From Thermoleophilaceae bacterium (lineage in GTDB: Bacteria > Actinomycetota > Thermoleophilia > Solirubrobacterales > Thermoleophilaceae), in NCBI GenBank assembly GCA_030448005.1, contig JAUJNT010000002.1:579456-628824 (forward strand): 49,369 bases of DNA, read 5' to 3'. Position 1 is the stretch's first letter, and every line of letters starts with the position of its first letter. The notes under the pieces were generated by a model. It saw nothing but the letters and a program-made list of their open reading frames with translations. It had not been told where the DNA came from and did no database searches. Shown in pieces: positions 25,893 to 34,100 of the stretch. The position numbers and the translations under genes were made by a program.

Positions 25893-26816
25893 TCATGGCG
25901 TCTCCCTGAGACCCGGTCCGGTGAGCCTGCGCGTGCCCCCTGAGGGCTTGCGTACGAACACCTGCCAGCTGTAATAGGCATAGAAGGCGCGCGGGTCGCG
26001 GCGGATCCGGCGGGCGTACGCCAGCACCGCCCCCACGTAGAGGGACGAGTGGTTGTAGGCGTACAGCGCGCGGCTGTAGTTGCGCGGGGCACCCGATGCA
26101 TGCAGGTAGTTCGCGGCTCCGAGGATGGCGTCGTGGGGATCGTCTATGTCCCCGCCACGCCCATAGGCGCGCCAGGTGGAGGGGATGAACTGCATCGGCC
26201 CCTGCGCCCCCGCGGTGCTGTTGCTGCGCAGGCGGTTGAACCCCGTCTCGACGAAGTTGACAGCCGCCAGGACCTGCCACGCCACGCCGTAGCGACGCTG
26301 GGCCTTGCGGTAGAGGTCGAGCAGGACGCCCGCCGGGAGGGCCCGTCCCGTCTTGAACCTCCTCTTCCGGGGAACGACAGGGCCCGCGAGCCGGGTGAGC
26401 TTGCGGTGCGCGCCGAGGGTGTCGCGCGCCTCGGCTAGCACGGTGCCCCGCAGGCGGGCGAGTGTACGGGCGGCGAGCTTTGGCCTGCCCGTGAGCACGA
26501 GGTACATCCGTTGCTGATGGAGGGCCAGGAGGGTGACATCGCGCGGCGGGCCGCCGCGCCGCGGGACGCCGCGCGACACCCAGCGCTCGATGGCCTCTCG
26601 CAGTGCACGCGTGGTCGACGTGAGCGAGCGAGCAAGTCGAACCGGCTCGCGCGAGATCGGCTGCTCGGGAGCGGGGAGGGGAGGCGGAGCGGCCCGGGCG
26701 GCGGCGGAGCGGGTGTCAGGGCCGCTCGAGCACGCGGCGATCGAGAGGACCGCGATCAGGGCCGGCGCGGCAAGCAGCATCCGTATGCGCCGCCGGGAGA
26801 GCAGCGTTCGCAGCAT
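25893..26816 (-). CDS. Lytic transglycosylase lipoprotein (SLT-like)
   Basis: A 307-residue lipoprotein: basic N-terminus, hydrophobic core and LSIAAC lipobox. The C-terminal domain has VNFVETGFNRLRSNSTAGAQ, with the catalytic Glu, and GPMQFIPSTW, the lysozyme-like transglycosylase hallmark, followed by ILGAANYLHASG and ALYAYNHSSLYV. It would cleave murein glycan strands to 1,6-anhydro products at the cell surface. A helical region (residues 50-150) precedes the catalytic domain. ATG 26816 is chosen; GTG 26822 adds two residues. It is the last of three surface-related genes on this strand. Confidence 0.85.
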   Translation of the reverse strand: MLRTLLSRRRIRMLLAAPALIAVLSIAACSSGPDTRSAAARAAPPPLPAPEQPISREPVRLARSLTSTTRALREAIERWVSRGVPRRGGPPRDVTLLALHQQRMYLVLTGRPKLAARTLARLRGTVLAEARDTLGAHRKLTRLAGPVVPRKRRFKTGRALPAGVLLDLYRKAQRRYGVAWQVLAAVNFVETGFNRLRSNSTAGAQGPMQFIPSTWRAYGRGGDIDDPHDAILGAANYLHASGAPRNYSRALYAYNHSSLYVGAVLAYARRIRRDPRAFYAYYSWQVFVRKPSGGTRRLTGPGLRETP

Positions 26817-26850
26817 AAGCACGCAGTATTGCGTGGCCGGCGCTCGGGTC

Positions 26851-27843
26851 CTACGGGGCGCGCCTGCCGATCGCCTTGAAGAAGATGTAGTACGCCGGGC
26901 GCCGCTTGCCGCTCACCGAGAGCAGGGCGGAGTCCCACAGCCGGTCGCCCCTGGCTGCGCGCCAGTGGTAGACGTACATGCGGTCGATGCGATGGGAGAC
27001 GCGGGGGTACTGGTACATCATGAACCGCATCGCCCTGGTCTGGCGCGCGATGTTGGGGCGGAAGCCGCGCCCGAAGAAGTTGACGGCGCCGATCTCGGTG
27101 ACCCACACCGAGCCGCGGGTGTTCTTGAGGAACCAGCGCGTTCGGGCGGTCGAGTGGCGGTTCACGTCCGGATGGGAGACCAGACCCCAACGGTGTGGGC
27201 CGCGACCCATGTGCCGCTTGAAGATCTTCAGCCACCAAGCCGAGTGGCGGCTGCCGTCGGCCCGGAAGTCGACCGTGAGCACGTTGCAGCCCCGGCATTC
27301 CTGCTTGGCGATCTTGTAGAACTGCGCGGTGCGCTCGGGGTACCGGCCGGTCGGCTGGGCGTCGGGGAAGTTGGCCTCGTTCCAGGTCGAGAAGTTACGC
27401 ACCCACGGATAGCGCTGACGGAAGCGCCGGAAGTGGTAGCGGTACTGCGCCGGCGTCGGCAGCAGCCTCTTGGAGCGGTAGGAGCGGTAGAAGGAGACAA
27501 GCGGCTCGATCCCGTTGGCCTGAGCGGTGTGAAACCACGCGTCCTGGACCTGGCGGCGTACGCCACCCCTGGCGACGTCGTCGAAGGGCACGAGCACCCG
27601 GATCCGCTTGATCCCCGACTTGCGGAAGCGCCGGTCGGTGATCGTCTCCGGCCGGTTGTCGGACATGCCGATGATGGGACCGCCACGCAGCCCGGATAGA
27701 AAGGTGGATGGAGGTGATGCCGCCTCCGCCTCGGGCACGCCTGTGAGGCCCATGGTGGTCGAGCCGACCGGGCCGAGGGCGGCGAAGGTGCAGAGGATCG
27801 CGGCGAGTGAGAGGCAGAGACGCATGGAGATGGACCAGTTCAT
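26851..27843 (-). CDS. Secreted glycoside hydrolase-like TIM-barrel protein
   Basis: A 330-residue exported protein (signal MRLCLSLAAILCTFAALG). The mature part follows a clan GH-A pattern: an Asn-Glu pair in FSTWNEANF as candidate acid/base and a Glu in SVWVTEIGAVNFFG as candidate nucleophile, about 100 residues apart, with VYHWRAARG near the C-terminus. Closest in style to actinobacterial GH39/GH53-like proteins, but I cannot name the family. It lies between the C5-epimerase-like gene and the lytic transglycosylase on the same strand, so a role in cell-surface polysaccharide handling is plausible. Confidence 0.7.
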   Translation of the reverse strand: MNWSISMRLCLSLAAILCTFAALGPVGSTTMGLTGVPEAEAASPPSTFLSGLRGGPIIGMSDNRPETITDRRFRKSGIKRIRVLVPFDDVARGGVRRQVQDAWFHTAQANGIEPLVSFYRSYRSKRLLPTPAQYRYHFRRFRQRYPWVRNFSTWNEANFPDAQPTGRYPERTAQFYKIAKQECRGCNVLTVDFRADGSRHSAWWLKIFKRHMGRGPHRWGLVSHPDVNRHSTARTRWFLKNTRGSVWVTEIGAVNFFGRGFRPNIARQTRAMRFMMYQYPRVSHRIDRMYVYHWRAARGDRLWDSALLSVSGKRRPAYYIFFKAIGRRAP

Positions 27844-27971
27844 AGTTGGGGGCCGATGGCGCGAATGCTCTAACACCTCTTATCGGCCGTAAGTTGCGCT
27901 GCCTTGAGAGGGCTCGCCTACCGGGGCCGTCGATTCGGGAACCTTGGCGCGTTGGAGCTTGCGGAGGCCCG

Positions 27972-29519
27972 TCAGGCGCCGGGCACGTTCCTGACGAGCA
28001 CCGCCCGGGCGGCCCGCCCCCGCAGCGAGCGCCCCGTGCGCAGCTCCTTCGCGCCGACCCTGATGACGTGGCGACCGCCGGATCGTGGCCGCCAGCCAAA
28101 GGAGCGAGAGCCGCGGTGGAAGGTGGCGATCCGCCTGAAGGCAAGCCGGCGCCCTTTGAAGACCTTGAGCTCCACCACCGAGAGCTTCGAGAGCGTGAAG
28201 CGCACGCGGGCAGGCCTTCCCTCCACACCCTCCGCGGGGCCGGCGAGGCGGATCGCCGGCGGCTCGGTCTGGTAGCCGCGATAGCGGATCGCGTAGTCGC
28301 AGTAGAGGCCTCCCAGCCGGCGTCCCATGCCCTGGAGCACTTCGCGCAGCAGCTCGTGATATTCGGCTGTGGATGCTCGTCCCCGGAAGGAGTAGCGCGA
28401 CCAGTCGCCCACGTCGCTTGCGGGCACCTCGCGCCGTGCCTCGGGCTCGGCCCTCTGGAACTGCGCCGTGGCGCGGGGGTCTCGCGCCAGCCTGCCGTAG
28501 TCGTGCAGGCCGATCAGCGACTGCATGAACGCGTTGAAGATGTACAGGCGCGGCGCGAAGGAGTACTGGAGGTAGTGCACCCCACCGAACGGTCCCCGGG
28601 TGCTGACCCCGATCGGCGCGCGCGCGTCGAAGGCGCCGAGCGCTGCCTGGGCCGTGAGGTTGAAGTCGGGCCGGTTGAGCAGCCGGGCCCCCCTGCCGAG
28701 TGCCGCGACCGCCGTTGCCTGGGCCATGCCGCTCATCCACGGCGGTGAGCCGCCGCCGAAGTCGAAGTTGTACTCCCATGCGATGAATCCGCGGCCGCGC
28801 CGGACGGCCACGGCTGACAGCTCCTCGAGCAGCCGGCGCAGCCGGCCTGGGCGGCACGGTGCGCCGCGTCTCGGGCCCGGAGGCCGCGCGCCGCAGACCG
28901 GCTGCCCGCCGCCACCGCGCCCGCACGCGCCGTGAAGGAGGTTCGCCTTCTTGAAGTTGGCAAGCGGGTGGAGCTGCAGACCACGGCCGGGGAAGTACTG
29001 GAGCACGAGCTCCGATCCCCGGAAGGTCACCTGGTCGCCGGCCGCGGGGAAGGGCTTCGAGCTCCAGTAGGCGGCGTTCCGGCGCAGTTGGAGGAACACT
29101 CCACGCATCCGCGACGGCGTAAGTCGCCCGGCCAAAGCCACCCGCTCCAGCGAGCGGATGACATACCCGAGCTCGCTCTTGCGTGCCCCGTCGAGGCGAC
29201 GCCACGTGGACCGGGCCTGCCGGTAGGCGCGTACATGCCGGTCGTGATCGGCGCCGGTGATGTTGCGTTCCGCTCGGGCGCGCCCGAGGGCACGGGCGAC
29301 CGCGCGCGGGCCATGACCGGAGGTGTGGGCCTCGATTCGCGCCATGCCTCCCGTCGGCGGAAGGTCGATCTCGGCGCGCGATGGGGCGAACGGGTCCTCG
29401 ACCCGCTGCACGCGGTCGCCGTCGACACGGACCACCTGCTCCGCCTGCGCCGGGGCGCCTGCCGCCACGGCCGCCACCAGGGCGATGGCGGCTGCCAATC
29501 CGACGCGGTGGGATATCAC
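27972..29519 (-). CDS. Secreted protein with D-glucuronyl C5-epimerase C-terminal-like domain
   Basis: 515 residues from GTG 29519, which opens a good signal peptide (GLAAAIALVAAVAAGAPAQA). The central and C-terminal part reads EYNFDFGGGSPPWMSGMAQA, the PWxSGMAQ signature of C5-epimerase C-terminal domains, then FGGVHYLQYSFAPRLYIFN with the conserved tyrosines and a final beta-sandwich region (RVRFTLSKLSVVELKVFKGR). C5-epimerases invert uronic acids in heparan- or alginate-like polymers; bacterial homologues are mostly uncharacterised and often process exopolysaccharide. A GGGGQPVCG-type low-complexity loop near residue 200 is unusual. Confidence 0.75.
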   Translation of the reverse strand: MISHRVGLAAAIALVAAVAAGAPAQAEQVVRVDGDRVQRVEDPFAPSRAEIDLPPTGGMARIEAHTSGHGPRAVARALGRARAERNITGADHDRHVRAYRQARSTWRRLDGARKSELGYVIRSLERVALAGRLTPSRMRGVFLQLRRNAAYWSSKPFPAAGDQVTFRGSELVLQYFPGRGLQLHPLANFKKANLLHGACGRGGGGQPVCGARPPGPRRGAPCRPGRLRRLLEELSAVAVRRGRGFIAWEYNFDFGGGSPPWMSGMAQATAVAALGRGARLLNRPDFNLTAQAALGAFDARAPIGVSTRGPFGGVHYLQYSFAPRLYIFNAFMQSLIGLHDYGRLARDPRATAQFQRAEPEARREVPASDVGDWSRYSFRGRASTAEYHELLREVLQGMGRRLGGLYCDYAIRYRGYQTEPPAIRLAGPAEGVEGRPARVRFTLSKLSVVELKVFKGRRLAFRRIATFHRGSRSFGWRPRSGGRHVIRVGAKELRTGRSLRGRAARAVLVRNVPGA

Positions 29520-29623
29520 GATCCGAGTGCCGCCTGCCACTCGCGGAGGTTCGGGCTCGATCCACTGGGTACGATCTTCGACCAGCACCACGCCCCGGTC
29601 CCGGAAACGAGAGAGCGATCGCG

Positions 29624-29944
29624 ATGGGTATTGAGGACAAGTCCAGTCATACGTGGGTTCGCCTCGGTCCGGTCTATGGCGCGGTGGTGGAGAACAGACT
29701 CGCGGCCATCGTCTACCACGCGGAGGCCAAGCGCGGCCTCACGGGGGGCCCCGGAGGCAACGGGACGGTATCGGATCCCGCCTGGTACCTGGTCTGGGTG
29801 CATGAGCCCCACCGCCACTTCCAGCTCTCCTCGCCGCCTCGCAAACCGGACATGACCTCCGAGCAGCTCGAGGATGCTGCCTTCGTGGCCCTCGCCGAGG
29901 CCGGCAAGATCATCGACGAGCAGGTCTCCCGGGGCAAGAGCTGA
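29624..29944 (+). CDS. Hypothetical protein, 106 residues
   Basis: ATG 29624; a GAGAG lies about 8 nt upstream and a TACGAT box at 29570 could be its promoter. The product begins MGIEDKSSHTWVRLGPVYGA and contains AWYLVWVHEPHRHFQLSSPP, an aromatic/His-rich strand region, and a C-terminal helix. No signal peptide or membrane segment. I do not recognise the family. Its TGA overlaps the next gene by 4 nt as CTGA, so the two are probably coupled. Confidence 0.65.
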   Translation: MGIEDKSSHTWVRLGPVYGAVVENRLAAIVYHAEAKRGLTGGPGGNGTVSDPAWYLVWVHEPHRHFQLSSPPRKPDMTSEQLEDAAFVALAEAGKIIDEQVSRGKS

Positions 29945-30291
29945 GCGCTCGGCGCCCCACCCTCGCGCTCGTCGAGTTTCCCGCGGACGACCCCGAGCGG
30001 GCGCGGCGGTTCTGGGCCGGCATCCTCGGGTCTTCGCTCGAGGCTCGGGAGCAGGGTGAGGGGGAGGGCTGGCAGACGCGCTCCGTGGCGCCGGTGGTGG
30101 GCGTGCACGCTCGCGGCCGGGGCCCCGGCGACTCCTTCTCGCTGCCGTACTTCGCCGTCGGAGACCTCGCTGAAGCGCTCGAGAGGGTCGAGGCGCTCGG
30201 TGGCAGCGTGGTGCACCCGGGCACGCTGTCGGCCGTTTGCAAGGACTCGGAGGGCAGCCCCTTCGGATTGGCGCTCAGCTCCGACGCATGA
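29941..30291 (+). CDS. VOC (glyoxalase/bleomycin-resistance-like) protein with CTG start
   Basis: About 116 residues with both VOC half-modules: LALVEFPADDPERARRFWAG and FAVGDLAEALERVEALGGSV, ending DSEGSPFGLALSSDA. The N-terminal beta strand requires initiation upstream of the first GTG (30085); the only reasonable codon in frame is CTG 29941, which overlaps the stop of the preceding gene (CTGA) and has GGGGCAAGAG before it. Metal ligands are not obvious (no His at the first position), so it may be a binding or non-metal VOC protein. The 3' end overlaps the convergent csoR gene by 17 bp. Confidence 0.75.
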   Translation: MSARRPTLALVEFPADDPERARRFWAGILGSSLEAREQGEGEGWQTRSVAPVVGVHARGRGPGDSFSLPYFAVGDLAEALERVEALGGSVVHPGTLSAVCKDSEGSPFGLALSSDA

Positions 30292-30586
30292 GGCGCCCGA
30301 CGGCGCCCATCAGCTCCGTGGTGCGGTCGCTCTGCTCGTCCTCCTTGCCGCCGATGATGCAGTGCCGCGCGTGATCGTCGATCAGCCCGAGGGCCACCTT
30401 GTCGAGCGCGGCCTGGACGGCGCTGATCTGGGTGATCACGTCGATGCAGTAGCGATCGTCCTCGACCATCCGCTGGATGCCGCGAACCTGGCCCTCGATG
30501 CGTGAGAGGCGGGTCTGGAGCTGTTCCTTCGTGGCTGAGTAGCCGCGTGTGGGGGTGTCCTTGGAGGCCGTGATCGAGGGTGTCAT
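30275..30586 (-). CDS. csoR: Copper-sensing repressor CsoR
   Basis: A 103-residue all-helical regulator of the DUF156 family. Cys47, His72 and Cys76 (spacing 25 and 4) reproduce the Cu(I) ligands Cys36, His61 and Cys65 of M. tuberculosis CsoR exactly; LSRIEGQVRGIQRMVEDDRY is the DNA-binding helix region. Apo-CsoR binds GC-rich palindromes and leaves when it binds Cu(I). A TAGGAT box 7 nt before ATG 30586 indicates a leaderless transcript, with an operator-like site just upstream, so autoregulation is likely. It heads the divergent copper region. Confidence 0.95.
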   Translation of the reverse strand: MTPSITASKDTPTRGYSATKEQLQTRLSRIEGQVRGIQRMVEDDRYCIDVITQISAVQAALDKVALGLIDDHARHCIIGGKEDEQSDRTTELMGAVGRLMRRS

Positions 30587-30602
30587 GGTCAGAATCCTAC
30601 CA

Positions 30603-30618
30603 ATACCCCGGAGGGGTG
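30603..30618. promoter_or_regulatory. CsoR operator-like site at csoR promoter
   Basis: ATACCCCGGAGGGGTG, a pseudo-palindrome 3 bp upstream of the csoR -10 box (30594-30599, TAGGAT on the minus strand). Confidence 0.7.
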
Positions 30619-30766
30619 TGGGGAGTGAGGGGCGTGAGGATCAGTGACCCTGCGCGGACTGCGGTCGAGAGCGTCGAGATGGCCGCCGGGTCCCCCACTG
30701 GTTTAGCGGTTTGCGCCCCGGGCAGGTCGGTGCGCGAACGGCAACCTGACCATTGGAGGTACAGAC

Positions 30767-30976
30767 GTGCGCAAGCTATTGGCAGCAGGACTCACCGGAG
30801 GCGCCCTCCTGGCGGCCTCAGTCGCGCCGCCCGCGGTGGCGGCACCGAACGCGAAGGCCTGCCACGAGCGCCCGAACGGGGCCTCCCACGGGACGGTGCA
30901 CGCCCACCACACCGTGCCGCACAGGAACCACCAGGCGCATAGCAGCATCCCGAAGTTCTGCAGCTACCCCGAGTAA
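30767..30976 (+). CDS. Small secreted His-rich protein in the copper cluster
   Basis: A 69-residue product from GTG 30767 with a strong GGAGGT SD. The first 26 residues are a signal peptide ending in APPAVAA. The mature part (about 43 residues) has two Cys (CHERPNGASHG and the terminal PKFCSYPE) and nine His, including HAHHTVPHRNHQAH. The two Cys may form a disulfide and the His cluster may bind copper; this is inference. It lies between csoR and copA and is followed by a terminator. I know no characterised homologue. Confidence 0.75.
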   Translation: MRKLLAAGLTGGALLAASVAPPAVAAPNAKACHERPNGASHGTVHAHHTVPHRNHQAHSSIPKFCSYPE

Positions 30977-30994
30977 AGGGCACTGCCGGGCGCC

Positions 30995-31024
30995 CCGGGC
31001 AGCGGTCCATAAGCCGCTGCCCGG
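30995..31024 (+). terminator. 11-bp stem-loop after the His-rich gene
   Basis: CCGGGCAGCGG and CCGCTGCCCGG pair perfectly around an 8-nt loop, 19 bp after the stop. It separates this gene from the copA promoter. Confidence 0.8.
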
Positions 31025-31092
31025 CGCTCGCGACGCGCCCCGGCGAGCGCCGGGTCCGCCGCATACGCCGCCACGGCGCGCGCCATGTGCGA

Positions 31093-31122
31093 TTGATACC
31101 CCCGGGGGGTGCCTGCTAAGCT
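31093..31122 (+). promoter_or_regulatory. copA promoter with CsoR operator in the spacer
   Basis: TTGATA (31093-31098), 18-bp spacer, TAAGCT (31117-31122). The spacer holds the CsoR-type site ATACCCCCGGGGGGT (31096-31110), which overlaps the -35 box. The arrangement fits repression by steric block. Confidence 0.8.
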
Positions 31123-31135
31123 AGCCGGGCACGTG

Positions 31136-31152
31136 ATACCCCCGGACCGTAT
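31136..31152 (+). promoter_or_regulatory. Second CsoR-like site downstream of the copA -10
   Basis: ATACCCCCGGACCGTAT has matching ATAC/GTAT ends and lies where the transcript would start. It may be a weaker second CsoR site. Confidence 0.5.
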
Positions 31153-31173
31153 GAGGAGCGCAGGCGAGCGGGC

Positions 31174-34100
31174 ATGACCGAAACGAGCCACCTGGAGCAT
31201 CTCGAGCTGCCGATCACCGGGATGACCTGCGCCTCCTGCGCCACCCGAGTCGAGAAGCGGCTCAACGAGCTGGAGGGCGTCAGGGCCGGGGTGAACTACG
31301 CGACCGAGAAGGCGACGGTCGACTACGACCCCGAGGCGGTCGACACGGGCGCGCTCGTGGGGGCTGTCGAGGCGGCGGGTTACGCGGCCACGCTGCCAAG
31401 CGAGCAGGTCGACGAGCCCTCGGCGCGTCCCGAGGCCGACGACGCCGCGCCCCTGCGGCGGCGGCTGGTGATCAGCGCGGCCCTGTCGCTGCCGGTGCTG
31501 CTCCTCTCGATGGTCCCGGCGCTGCAGTTCGACAACTGGCAGTGGCTTGCGCTTCAGCTGGCCACGCCGGTCGTGGTCTGGGGCGCCTGGCCGTTCCACG
31601 TGGCCGCTTGGAGCAACCTGAGGCACGCCACCGCCACGATGGACACCCTGATCTCGGTCGGCACGCTCGCCGCCTGGCTGTGGTCGCTCTACGCGCTGTT
31701 CCTCGGCGAGGCCGGGATGACCGGCATGACGATGGCCTTCGACCTCCTCCCGGAACCGGGGGAGGGCGCACATGACATCTACCTCGAGGTGGCATCGGTG
31801 GTCACCACCTTCATCCTCGCCGGTCGCTACTTCGAGGCGCGGGCCAAGCGCCAGGCGGGCGCGGCGCTGACGGCGCTGCTCGAGCTCGGCGCCAAGGACG
31901 TGGCTGTGCTCGGCGACGACGGCGCCGAATCGCGCATTCCGGTCGAGCGCCTTCAGGTCGGTCAGCGCTTCGTTGTCCGGCCGGGGGAGAAGATCGCCAC
32001 CGACGGCACCGTCGAGGAGGGCGCAAGCGCGGTTGACAGGTCCCTGCTGACCGGTGAGTCGGTCCCCGTGGAGGTGGGGCCCGGCAGCGAGGTGGCCGGG
32101 GCGACGGTCAACGCGGGAGGGCGGCTCGTCGTGCGGGCGACCCGAGTGGGCGCCGACACCGCACTCAGCCAGATCGCGCGCCTCGTCACCGAGGCGCAGT
32201 CGGGCAAGGCGCCCGTGCAGCGCCTGGCCGACCGCGTGGCCGCGGTGTTCGTGCCGATCGTGATCGCGATCGCGTTCGCCACGCTCGGCTTCTGGCTTGC
32301 CGCGGGGGAGGGCACCTCCTACGCCTTCACCGCCGCCGTTGCGGTCCTGATCATCGCCTGCCCGTGTGCGCTTGGGCTGGCCACTCCCACAGCGCTGCTG
32401 GTGGGAACCGGCCGCGGAGCCCAGCTCGGCCTGCTGATCAGGGGACCGGAGGTGCTCGAGTCCACTCGCCGCGTGGACACCGTGGTGCTCGACAAGACCG
32501 GCACGGTCACCACCGGCAAGATGAGCGTGGTCGAGGTGGGCGTCGGCGACGGAGTCGATCACCAGGAGGCCCTGCGCCTGGTGGGTGCGGTGGAGGACGG
32601 CTCCGAGCATCCGATCGCCCGCGCCATCGCCGACGCCGCGCGGCAGGAGGTGGGGCACCTTCCGCCGCTTGCGAGCTTCTCCAACCGCGAGGGGCTCGGC
32701 GTCGAGGGAGTGGTCGACGGGGATCGCGCCATCGTGGTGGGTGGCCGGAGGCTGCTTACGGGCCAGGGCTCCGAGATCCCGCGCGACCTCGATGAGACGG
32801 CCCGTGCCGCGGAGGCTCGCGGCAGAACCGTCGTGCTGGCTGCCTGGGAGGACAGGGTCCGCGTTGTGCTGGCGGTGGCCGACACCGTCAAGCCATCCAG
32901 TGCGGAGGCGGTCGAGCAGCTGAAGGCCCTCGGCCTGCGCCCCGTGCTCCTGACCGGTGACAACGAGACCACTGCCCGTGCGGTGGCCCAGGAGGTGGGG
33001 ATCGAAGAGGTGATCGCCGAGGTGCTGCCCTCGGACAAGGCCGCGGTGGTCAAGCGCCTACAAGGAGAGGGCCGGGTGGTGGCCATGGTCGGCGACGGGG
33101 TAAACGACGCCCCCGCCCTGGCGCAGGCCGATCTCGGGCTGTCGATCGGCACGGGCACCGACGTGGCGATCGAGGCCTCCGACCTCACGCTCGTGAGCGG
33201 CGACCTGCGCGCGGCTGCCGACGCCATCCGGCTCTCGCGCGCCACGCTGCGTACGATCAAGCAGAACCTCGGCTGGGCGTTCGGCTACAACCTCGCCGCG
33301 CTGCCGCTGGCCGCCGCCGGGCTGCTCAACCCGTTGATCGCCGGGGCGGCGATGGCCTTCTCGAGCGTGTCCGTGGTGGCCAACGCGCTGCGGTTGCGCG
33401 GGTTCCGGGGCGGGCGTGCGGACACCGGAGGGGCGCCACCTGGCAAACCCCCCGGGGGTATAGATACACTGGCGCCAGCGGACGCACCCGATCCGAGGAA
33501 GGACAAGATGGAAGCAAGCGCCCACAGCCACCACCACGAGATGCCGACCTCTGGCAGCGCGCTCAACGCCGTTGCCTTCAGCGCCACCCTCCACTGCCTG
33601 ACCGGTTGCGCCATCGGGGAGGTGCTCGGCATGGTGATCGGTACCGCGCTCGGCTTCTCGGACCTCGGGACGATCGCCCTCGCGGTGGCCCTCGCGTTCC
33701 TCTTCGGCTACAGCCTTACCAGCCTGCCGCTGCTGCGCGCCGGCCTGACGCTTGCCGCGGTGGTGCCGATCGCGCTCGCCACCGACACGTTCAGCATCGC
33801 GGTGATGGAGATCGTCGACAACGCCATCATGCTGGCGATTCCGGGCGCGATGGAGGCGGGCGCGGGCAACGTGCTCTTCTGGGCCGCGCTCTCGGTGGCG
33901 CTCGTGATCGCGGGGGTCGTGGCCTTCCCTGTCAACCGCTGGCTGATCACCCGCGGCAAGGGCCACGCGGTGCTGCACGAGACCGGGATCCACGGCGGGC
34001 CGCCGACCAGGCTGGTAGCGGCGATCGCCGCGGTCGCGTTCGTGTTCGGCAGCGTGGTGCTCATCGCCGAGGCGGGCGACTCCGAGGGAGGCGGGCACGG

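Noticed and set aside
30964-32658. 564-codon minus-strand frame
   Set aside because: Antisense to copA, His/Arg-rich without domain logic.
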